Shown here: positions 25,001 through 37,000 of the stretch, one piece after another
Position numbering within the stretch: the first letter of the stretch is position 1
How the letters are laid out: every line of letters starts with the position of its first letter
NCBI RefSeq assembly: GCF_910596095.1
Contig: NC_056554.1
Coordinates: forward strand, 744,001-808,000
Reading direction: 5' to 3'
DNA from: Thunnus maccoyii
Lineage: Eukaryota; Chordata; Actinopteri; Scombriformes; Scombridae
Length of the DNA: 64,000 nt
Position numbers and translations under genes: made by a program
The notes under the pieces: generated by a model
Database searches by the model: none
The model's input: the letters and a program-made list of their open reading frames with translations, nothing else
Told to the model about the DNA's origin: nothing

Positions 25001-28000
25001 TCATGTTTGGCATCCCGACCCTTCCTGATGGATGCTCGGCCCTCGGGTATCTTTATCAGACCAAAAGGCATACTGCATGGCTAACAGCTGTAATTTTCGC
25101 TGTAGGACAATTAATATGTCACTTTATGAAGTTTTAACATTTTTTAAGGCATGAAATTAACCATTTAGATTCCCAATATGTGGTCAGTTTAATCCAAATA
25201 ACGCCTATTTGGAAATTTGCTCCGACATTTTCGGAGCTGTGAGGAGCTGCTGGCTGGGTGAGACCAGGTTGGCATACGTCATGAAGCACATGTCGACAAT
25301 GTTTTTGTAATTACTCAGCCGGAAGGAGAAGACAAAAGTTACACATTGCAGGTTTAAGTTATATTTGTTGAATTTCCCAGGGTTCATTTTTGCCTGTTTC
25401 ATGAATATTTTTGTCAATAAACATCTCCTTTTTTTTTGCCCATAATTCAGCCTGCCAAACTGCTTCTTTAACATCCCATCAAAATCTGAACAACAGATTT
25501 TTTATATGTATTTTTAAACAATTCCATTTTATTTAGATATAGAGCTGGTTCCAATTCAGATCTGGTTCTCAATACCCAACTCTGACCAAAGGACTGAGTA
25601 CTGAATAACACACTTCCACTACTGTCCATTGTCTCCCTCCCTCCCTTAATCATTCTCTCTCTCCCTCAGAGCAGTCACCTTGAGGTTTCGGTCGGTGCGA
25701 CAGTTGCTGAGGATGGACACAGCGCAGGTCAGAGGTGGGGGCCAAAAGGGTGATGGGACCAGGACCAGAGCCAGCAATAACCTGCAAATCCACACAGACA
25801 AAACAATTACGTAATTTCTACACTGACATTACACTATACAACTCTCTTATAGGTTAAAATTCCTTATATTGATTATAATCATTTTGGTTATTTTGCTATT
25901 GATCAATATTAAATAGGACATATTCAGCACATTTCCAGGTCAATATTTATATTCTGGGGCTCTACTGGAATATCTTTGCATGATTTACAGTTAAAAACTC
26001 CTATTTATCTTATACTGGCCCTTTATGCAACCCCCTCAGTTCAGCCTTTGTCTGAAACAGCCCATCGCTCCTGATGAGCCCATTCTGTTCTGATTGGTTA
26101 GCTTCAGGAAACTGCAGCATATCCAACTTCTGGCCACTCGGAGGCTACGTCAACAAACCATGAAACAAACTTTAGTAGCGGGTTTCACTATTCAGTGTTT
26201 CCCACAGAATTAGATTCTATTTGTGGTAGTAATTGACCAGGGGGTGGGAGGTTCAATTTGCCGATGACAATTTGATGAGATTTTTTAATAGAATATTTAA
26301 AATGTGCCTGGAGCTAGTGCCTTCATAGTAGAAATGAACGGGGTATTATTGTTACGATTTTAGCATTTAATTTTAAAAAATGCGGTAAAACAACAATCAT
26401 CACGAAGAAACCTAGAGACTCATTGTACATTGCTGATAACTGCTGCTAACAATTTGATTTGATTATTTTATGGAAGTTTGAAGATTGCTACTATGGTTGT
26501 GCTTTGATATGTGATTATTAAAAATGCTGCAGTGAAAGGACAAGAAAGTAATGACAGATGTATGTATTTCAACAAAGCAAAATAAGACAAAAAAAATGAA
26601 AACTTTCCCCATTTTAAACAATCTTTGTGGCTATTCGAGTATAGATGTCTGAGTTTATGAGGTGCACTGGAATGCAGCATGAAGTCTCACATGCTTTGCT
26701 GTACAAAGTGATGTAGATTTTAGAGTTTATGATGTGCACCTGAATGCACCATGAATTCCCTTGTTTTTACAGTCTATGGTCGGCGCTTTACAAAGCGATG
26801 TAGACACACAATCGATCTTTAAGTGTTTAAGGTTTTAAAGTGGAGATAGTACGACCGTGCCTCTCAAGTGTAGATGGTGTGATGTGATTGCAGGGTAAGC
26901 TCAGAGAGAGAGAGCTCAGAGCAGGGTGTTTGTGTGCAGCACAGAACGAGTTGGTGCAGGTTTTTGCGTCTGGGAATACATCACAGAGACAGAGCATGAG
27001 AGCAGGGCGCGCAGCTCCAAAAATAGATTGACGGGCAAAGTTTTATTGTGGCGGTCTGCCACAAATAAATGAATGTATGGGAAACATTGCAATTGTCCTT
27101 GGGTGTGGCACGTCAGCTCTATAGAGCCCCCTAGCTACTTATTACATTTCTGACGTGCTAGGGGTGCTTGAAACTTTGGAACCATACCATAAGTCCAGCA
27201 GGAAGTCAGCCATTTTGAGTTTACTTTGCAATTTTTTCCCCAAAGTGAGGCAATTCACAGGCATTGCACTTTAACAAACTCCTCCTAGAGATTTAACACG
27301 AACAACTTCAAATTTGGTAGGTTACATCCAAAGATCTTTGCAATGTTAAATTGTGAAGCTTTTGAGTCTTCATGAAACACCCTTGGTGTGGCATGCTGGT
27401 CAATTTTGCCCAAAACATGAAACAGGAAGTTGTTGTAACTCCACTGCACATTGCCTTATGTTCCCCAAATTTCTCATGCTTGGTAAGAGTCCAAGCCTGA
27501 ACACATCTACATGTCAATATTGAGTCATAGTGCTCCCAACTTACAACAGGAAGTCAGCTTTATGTGACAAACATTATCTGATTTACATGAAATTTACATG
27601 GTGTGGTCTACGATATATACAGCAACATGATGAATAATTAGTGGGTGTTCTCTAGTGCCACATAGTGAACACAGGAAGTGACATTTAACTCCTATGTGCA
27701 ATGTCCAATATTCATGAAAATGTATATCCATATCAGTTGCCCTCTGGTAAATGTATTGCTGCATTAAAATTTCAGTTATGTAGTATTGCCTATGGGCAAC
27801 AGGAAATGAAACCTAAATGACACATAGTTCAGTGTACACCCAATTTCTAATATGTCATCTCCAGCACCACATGCTGCCCACAGTAAATAATATTCTACCC
27901 ATTTACAGTGTCCATTAGTCCTGAAAATTGAGAGCCATGTCAACCGACCTCCAGTAGTGATACCACAGTTGCCGCTACCTCTGACGCACACAAAGTGCAA

Positions 28001-31000
28001 GGGCCTGTTCATTGTTGCTTGCAGCTTTCATTGTTTTGATTTTACCGATTCAAATGCAGTTTTGGAGGTGCTAGGGGTGCTCGAAGAGTTTTCATGGAAC
28101 GCTGTCGAAGAATTCAAAGTCAAAACAGCTGATTGAGATTTCCTAATTTGACCATCCCAATTCCCACTCATACATTCAAAGGCGTCAGCCTTTCAACAGC
28201 CGGCAGTCACACTGCAATTTCTTCAGAAATTGCCTTTTCTAGTTAACTTCTAATATCTAATTCCATAAGTTTATATTTTTTGTTACCACTGGTTCTTGTG
28301 ATAAAGTTTGTATTGCTCCTCCCAGATGGGCGACAAATTAAAGGAAAAACCCACATAAAGTGTTTTCGTAAAGTGTTTGGCCACCACGCGCTGCCAGAGC
28401 AACTTAAATGTGCCCTGGCATTGATTCTACAGGTCTCTGGAACTCTACTGGAGGGATGGACAACCATTCTTCCAAAAGATATTTCCTCATTTGGTGTTTT
28501 GATGGTCGTGGTGGAGAGCGCTGTCTAACACATCGGCCTAAAATCTCCCGTAGGTGTTCAACTAGCCAAAACTGGGCCTGCTCAGCATATTTTTACATGC
28601 CACAGAGCATGATTGGATGTTAATTGCTTGATTGTACCAGGCAGTGCACCTGTGTGGAAGCATCTGCATTCGGGTTTTTCCTTTAATTTCTCACCCGTCT
28701 GTATTTTGGGGGCATTTTGCCTTTATTTATAACTGAAGCTAACAGGAAATGAGGTGAGAGGGAGAACGACATACAACAAAGGTATCTGCTTTGATTTGAA
28801 CCAGGAATACTGTGTCTTAAAGAGGACCTATTACGCTCATTTCCAGCTCTAAATATTTATTTTTGGACTCCACTAGAGTTCAAAAACCTCCTTATTTATC
28901 TTATACTGACCCTTTATGTAGCCCCTCAGTATAGCCTTTCTCTCTTTACAGTCCGTCTGAGCTCCTGTCTCTTTAAGGCCCTCCCTCCCGATGAGCCCAC
29001 TCTGTTCTAATTGGCCAGCTTCCCTACGGGCAACATGTATCGGAGTTGTGTTAAGTTGCTACTGATGCAAACCCAACATTTCCTGCTTTACAGGAAATGA
29101 AAAATGTTCCTTACTTAATCAGCTGATACCAGTCCTTTTCGCTCACAGGGATTACATATACATATGTTTAACTCATTATTTGACACATTGGCCACTTTCA
29201 ATATGAACATCCGACATTGTAACATATTATATATATGACTGAAAATAAGAAAAAGCATAATAGGTCCCGTTTAAGCTGCATTCAGACTGAAAACAGCCCT
29301 GCGTTAAAACAGTGCAGGGGCTGCGTTGGTGGGGGTGTGTTGTAAAGGTACGATCCAGGAAATCCAGTTAAAGCTACAGATTAAGTGTCTAAAGCATCAG
29401 ATGCCAAAACACTGCAACACCCCAAACTTTGTGCAGTACGTGGTAAAAGGGCTATATCTCTCACTTGGTTCTTTCTGTATTGATGTAAACCTACTTAAAA
29501 TTAAAGCTGAGAATTGGCACTTTAATGTAGTATCCATTATTTTATTTCATATTGAATGTGCTGAAGCACACAGCCTTAAGAACAGAAAACGTTGAACTGT
29601 CCAGATACTTACTGTCTGAACTGTACTTGGATTGTGTGGTGTGAGCGAAGGTGCTACCTGTATAGTTCTCGTCGGGTGAGGGCACTACCATACTGCCCGC
29701 TGACGCCGCCTGCAGATTCACAGGCAGTGCTGCTGCTGGACTGCTGCTGCTGCAGACGCACACACAGCGGCAGCACCACGTCATGGAGACGCTATGAGAA
29801 AACACACACAGACCAGAAAACAGGTTTTGAGAATGAGGTATCCATTCTTAAATGGGCAGAAAAGGGGAGCTATCAATGTCATCATCTTGTCTAAGAGCAT
29901 AACATCCACAGTAAACCACAGACAATTCCAAACATAATGATTCTCCACAGCGCCCAGTCCAGTGCTATTTATGAGAGTGCAGGTTTTTTACTACAGCAGC
30001 TCATTGCACTGGTCAGCTCAGCCTTACCTTGTGTATATCATCCTTTAGCAGTGTACCACTCGTCAGTATGATGTGTCTTAATGCTGTAAAAAAAAAAAGA
30101 AAACATCTGTGTGATTAAACCAAATTTACAGAAGACCAGCACACCATTCTGTCATCAGACTGAGGCAGGGTCTCACCCCTCAGGGCTGAAATGCAAGTAT
30201 CCTGATTGGCCAACAGGTCTCCTTTCCTCTGGAGTGACGGCCCCACTGAATCTGCCATGACCAATGGTTTTGTCCTCCGAGGGCCTGGTTTCCCTCCAGG
30301 AACCACATCAGCTGACAGACCCGCCCGGAGCTGGAGGACAAGCCAACACAGAGAGCTCTTTTTCAAACTTAACAACCTATAAGCTGGAGCTTCCCCTAAC
30401 TTTAACTTGTAAGAACATGTAAAGGTCTGGTTCTAGGTTCTGCACTGTTGGCATCCACTGTGTTTTACCAACCAAAATGTAATAAATATACATAATGTTA
30501 TAGGAAAGACGACACTGTATCAAGCATTGTCGTTTTTAGGGGTGCAACTAACAATTATTTTCATTATCGATTAATCTGTTGATCATTTTCTCAATTAACC
30601 AATAAGTTGTTTGGTCCATAAAATGTCAGAAAATGGTGAAAAATGTTGATCGCTGTTTCCCAAAGCCCAAGGTGACGTCCTCAAATGTCTTGTTTTGTCC
30701 ACAACCCAAAAGATATTCAGTTTACTGTCATAGAGGACTAAAGAAGCCAGAAAATAATCACATTTGAGAAGCTGAAATCAGAGAATTTGGACATTTTTTC
30801 TTAAGAAAAATGACTCAAAACGATAATCAAAATAGTTGCCGATTTATTTAATTGTTGACAACTAATTGATTTATTGACTAATTGTTGCAGCTCTAGTCAT
30901 TTTTATGTTCTGTTTGGTAGGTGAGTGTGTTGAGTGCAGTACAGTTGTTGGACAAACATCAATGGAAAGCGTGGAACCAATATAGTTTTTCTTTCACATT

Positions 31001-34000
31001 TACAGTCAAAAGTTTGAACACACTTTCTCATTCAAGGCAATGGGAAGGTGTATCCAAACTTTTCACTGGTACTGCACATGCAATGATTTTTAAAAGGTCA
31101 TTACAGTATTTACATTACATTACAGTCACAGCAAACAGACACCTGCTCCTACAAACTACTGGTACCTACAGGTTTTGAAAAGCTGATTGCTAAAACAAGG
31201 TATTTTTTGTGTAAAATATATGGTTCTTAAGTAAATTTAAATGAACTATATGGAACTTGAACTCACCTTGACAGACTCTGCCCCTGGTGTGATGTCACCG
31301 ATCAGGTGGCTAAAAAGGAGTTCTGAGTGACCGGGGCTTCCCTGAAGAATGCTAGCAGAAGCTCCAGCCACCTGGACCCAGAGCTCTAAGGTTCTGTACA
31401 CTGACACCCGCACAGAGCTGCAGGAGGAACAAAAAGAACACCAGAAACATGATTCAAATTCTTCAGCCACCTCATCACAATCTCAGGTTACCACATCATC
31501 AACACCCTGCTGGCTCCCCCGTTTTGCTTAAGGATATCTGAATAGCTTCAGCACATTATCGAACCACAACTGTGTATCAACCAAGTCTGTCAGTTACCTG
31601 TAGGCTCTCTGCTGTCCCAGGCTGGCTTCAGGTAGAGGTGTCCAGGCAGACAGAGTTTGGGAAAACAGCCTTTGTAGTACAGCTGCATACTGAACCATGC
31701 CGCTACGTACACTGCAATACATACAATACACGGTGTCAACATCACACAACCATCAACACAACATTTCAACTGCTATGTTGTGTACTTGTATTCTCAGAAT
31801 CATCCAGCTACTTCAAATGATGTCTATGAACTTAAAAACAAAACAGTGTATGTGCATCCCTACTCACGCTGTGATAAGAGCTGATAGGACCTCCAGTGTG
31901 TTGGTGTGTATGATGGGCAGGACCAGTAACCTCACACTTCCATCTCCTGTTAAATTCTGACACACAAACACACAAGCTCTATTCAAAACATGGCTTTTAG
32001 TCCCTTTTAGTCAGACATTGATGATAATTGTGGAATATTGAGTGTGTGGTGTGTGAGTGTGTGCTCACTATGCTCTTGGAGCTGACAGCGAGGGCCCGAC
32101 ACACGAGGTTGAGTATGGGTCTGACAGGCAGACGCACAGCTGAGGCTGGATCCACCCTGATAGATGGAGATAAGAGCGGTAAACACAGGTATGAATTAAA
32201 GCTGTTTTTATTGTATGCATGTAGATGTCTTCATGCCTGGACTCTTATCGGACGTTGCAGGAAAGAGTTAAATATCACTTCCTGTGCCCACTATGTGGCA
32301 CTAGAGAACACTGTATATATCTGTACACTGCTGTATATCATGCGTAGATCACACCATGTAAATTGGATGATGTTTGTCATGTAAGGCTGACTTCCTGTTG
32401 GCAGTAGGTGGCGCCCTCCCTAAGCCCAAGACCCATATCAGACAACAAAATACTCCCCTTCTGACACGTGTGCCAAGTTTGAAAACTCAAAAGCTTCACT
32501 ATTTAGCATTATCAAGGTCTTACAACTTAGCTGAACAAATTTTTGGTGGATCTGGTTAACTTGCTAGGAGTAGTTAGTAAAAGTAAAGGGTTTATAACTT
32601 CCTGTTGCTAGTAATTAGCGCTATTACTACGATTCAATGTTGGTCTGTACATGTCAGACCGGGACTCTTATCAAACATAAAATGTGGGAAAGATCTGATG
32701 ATGTGGAATCAACTTACAATAGTTTGTTTTTCATGGCGAAATTCAACACGTTGCCACAGCAAATGCGTTCAATGAAAACTCAAAAGCTTCACAATATAGA
32801 ATCCTCAATGTCTTAAGACTTTCCTGACCAAAGTCGAGGTGGATCTGGTTAACCTGCTAGGCAAAGCTCGTAAAAGTAAAGCACCTGTAACTTCCTGTTG
32901 CCAGTAAGCGGCGCTATGGCTAAGACTCAATATTGACATGTAGATGTGTTCAGGTCAGGACTCTCATTAAGCAGGAGAAATTTGGGGCAGGTTGAATGAT
33001 GTATATTTGAGTTACAACAACTACTTTTTCATGACGAAACATTTGAATTTTCTGCGTCACCATGGCAACAGATTACAATGAAGTCACAATTTTGATAACT
33101 TTGCATCGCAAAGATCTTTAGATGGGCCCTAATGAAAAACTGTCATCCTCAAACTGGAACTGTCTGAGCAGCTTTGAATTAAGGCTTTATATAAATGCAG
33201 TCATTTACTATCATAATGATAACAATATTGATATTTGGCATTTTACAAAATCTGACAAGGCTATATTGGCTAATATTAACTTTCTTTACATAACCCATAA
33301 CATGAATACACATTTTTGATAGGGTTTCCAAGAAATGTGCTGGTCATTTCACTGTTGAGAAATAAACACTGCCCTCTGCTGGACAAACATCTTTGCTTTG
33401 GCATTTCCAACCAGAACTACTGTACAGTAATGGCTTAGTACCACTGGAGGTAAATAAGAATTTCTTTAGTGTTTTGGGTGAACTGACCCTTTAAGTGGAT
33501 TTTCTCCTTTGAGGTTGTGTTCACATTGTAGTGTGTATTTGTGTGTTGTACCTGAGTGTGTGTTTGAGAGCCAGGCAGACAGCTGTGTATCTGTGCTGGA
33601 GCTGCAGGAGCAGAAGGGGATCTGATTGGTCGAGATGAGGAAAGGCCAGCTCCACCCCTGGACCTTCATATTGCACCGTTCCATCTGTCACATCAAACAG
33701 CAAGTACTTTTTCACAAACTGCCGTGACAGAGCATAATACACATGTGCACAGATCATGGCGAAGACAAAACTAAAGAGCTTGAAAACACAGACGGGTAAC
33801 AGAAGCCGTAACCAGCAGAAAGCTGAAGGATTTACTGGCTGGCGTACATTTGCATTTTATATAACAACTTATGACATATCAGCTGTGTAAATGAGCAGAT
33901 CTATTTCCAGTACAAACATTGTCTTTGTAGCCACTGTGTTTGTTCTGTATGGCAAAGGGAATAAGCATAGAGGATGTACCTGTTTCTGAACCCTGGTAGA

Positions 34001-37000
34001 TCTGAGACAGCAGGCCATTGGCTGAGGCCAGGAGGCAGTGAATCTGACTGGTCCATCCCTCAGCTCTACCAGCACCCACCCCTCTGTCCAATAGCCCCCC
34101 CAGACAGGGGAGGCGGGCATAACACTGACAGGCCACCTGACAGAATGGAAGGAAGGAAGAAGACAGAGAGACAAAAACAAACAGCTTGAATTCTGATGCT
34201 TCACTTCCATTTGCTGTATTTAAACCTGGTCCAGAGTCTAAAAAAAACAAAACTTATATCTTCTAGATAATCAGAAATCATGTAAGGTAACTCCCTACAT
34301 TATGTTCACCTCAACACAGAACACAATTACAAACCTCTTGTGTTTTCTTGTTAGTACTGTCCATTTTGGAGAGGAAATAGGCTCCCAGTTTGTCCTGAAA
34401 GACAAAAATCACAGCTCAAATGACTAAATATGTATGATCTAAAAGAAAAGTAAAATTTACACAAAGTCAAAGCCAAAGTTTCTACATCCAGAAACAACCC
34501 CTTCATTTACTTTTCCTCCATTTCTCTGTCTTGTGTCTCTAGGTAGTGTGTCTTACCCTGAGAGATCCACAGGCTCTGGGGTAGTAGGTCATACAGGCCG
34601 TCATTCCCTCCATGGCTGCCAGCTCACACTGACACATCACAAGAGGAAAAGAGGGTTTCAACAGGTTAGCATCAGGACTGCAGCAACTGTCAATTCATCT
34701 ATTGATTACTTTTTCAATTAGTCGATCGATCGTTAAGTCCTTAAGACACTGTAAAAGTTTTGACGACCCAGTGGGTAGCGCTGAAAAAAAAGATACTTTA
34801 GCCGACAGAAATGCATGCTGGGACTCCAGGACGTTTTCACCAGACCTCTCATTTTTCTACAAACAGAAACGTATGCCATCAGAATTAGAGGTGTCAGGAT
34901 TTGATTTGATTTAAACTTTTTTTTCCAGTGCTGACGGCTATGCCATTGTTAGAATATCCAGTCTTGATTTGTAAAGATCAACAGATCAATGGTTTTATGC
35001 CCTGACAACTGTCATTTACATTTTCAATTTCCTCTTCAAAAGGATAGGCTACATCATATCAAGTGTGATATAAGTGCTATATTTTTTGGGAATGTAACGC
35101 ACTAATTTAAATAATTTATTTAAAATGTAATAACAATAACTTATTTCACCAGTCAGTTGGGAACAAACTGTTAAACCACTAGATGGCAGAAGGGTACTTT
35201 ACAACAACAGTTTCCCAACCTGCAAAAAGCCACCAGGAAACTAAGTTTATGTGTGTTGCACTTTGTAGACGGTCCCTGTGCACCTGTCTCACAGTCTGCT
35301 GTAAAAAGAGACTAGCATTATTAGTTCAGCTCTCAGCCCTCAGAGGACGGCTCGTTGTGGTGAAAATTAGGTTTTAGCTTGTTGTCTACCTAACTATGGA
35401 AGAAAAGAGGTGTTGTTTGTGTTTTAACAACATTTCGCTTATAAGTTATTGATCCAGTAATTTCTGAATCTGTCATTATATTTCTAACTTTACATAAGTG
35501 TGTAGCATATCCTACAAATTGTGGTTTTTCTGTCAGCGACACGTTCGTTGTTTACACAACTCACGGGGGGAAGGCAAATGTTGCCACACCTGTGACTTCA
35601 GGGGAAAAAAAAGGAGGATTCTCCAGTTCTGTTGTTTCTCCATCGTCTCCGACTCTGGCAGTGGTCACGGTGTCTCGAAAAAGAAATGCAGCTGCAGGCT
35701 AGCGGTAACCTACGCTGTGTCGTCTATGAGATGCTGTTTTTTCTTTTCTTCAGACGCGTGCGAGTAGGCGGGGGTGAAGAGGAAGAAAATACAGGGAAAA
35801 TCGCCGATTCTACTTTTGATTTTTAATGGTTGAAACTGAACGCTCATTTCCATCGATTTTTGATTTAGAATCGAAACCGTGAAACTCTTGATCAGAATCA
35901 CTTGAAAATGCTCTAATCACATAAAAAAATCTACACATAGTGATTTCCATTTTCTGTTAATCAACTAATCAGTTCGTTCTTTCAGCGCGAGTTAGTAAAG
36001 AGTGACAAAAAAGGTTGTGTTGCCATGGCCACATGGTGATGTGACTATGGCTTTGCTACATTTGGCTGTGTGCTTGTAATATAGCTGCAAGGTCAGAGAA
36101 ACACTATTAAAGTGCAGGCAGCATATAGAACTGTGCCATTCAGGTTTTGGAGCACCCAAACAGTCTTAAAGATATTTGCATCTCAAGCCAAATGTAATCA
36201 GTCAGATGAAGTTCTATTTTATTAAGAAGAATTTTAAGACTGTGTTGTCATGTGGCCCTTCAGTCACGATCATCTAGCCCCCAGCCACCTTGATTCTTCC
36301 TCCTCATTACTTGGAGGGCCCTGCACAGTTCCCTCACCTCTGTCTTGAGGCCCAGTAGAGATGTGAGGATACCCAGGACGGAGTTGAGGCCAACCTCTCT
36401 GGCCAGCTCTGCTAGCTGGGACGAGTACTGCAGCAAATCCTTCAGAATGTTCACAGCCAGCTGGATGGTCTGAACCGGAGCCTGAGACTGTGGATGACAG
36501 CATCCACATACACAGAGGAAAGATTGTTGAGCTCTGGGAGATTTTCAGGCTAGTTAGTTAGTCATATTTAGATGTGATAGAGGAGACAGACTAATGAAGA
36601 AGAGTGTGTGTGTGTTTTTGTGCATTCCCTCGCATGTGTCTGGATGTTACCTGTATGACCTGCTGCAGGGAGCGCAGCCAGGAAAGGCAGTGTTGCTGGA
36701 ACAGATCACTGGAGCTGTCCTTAACAAGAAGGGAGAGCAGGCAGAGTCCCTCAAACCTATTCAAAAACACACACACACACACACCATTCCTCTCATTAAT
36801 CACAATTCACAGTGACCTTAAAAAACAAAACTATGAGTGTTGGTGAAATTCTCAACTTTTCAATGGGACTTTTGCACATCCCAGGAGCCTAAAACAAAAA
36901 GGAAATATGTAGACAGTAGACTGAGGTCGAGGGTGTTATTTAATACTTAAAGCTTAATAATCAAAAAGGTTTTACTACAAATACTTCAAATGAATATATT

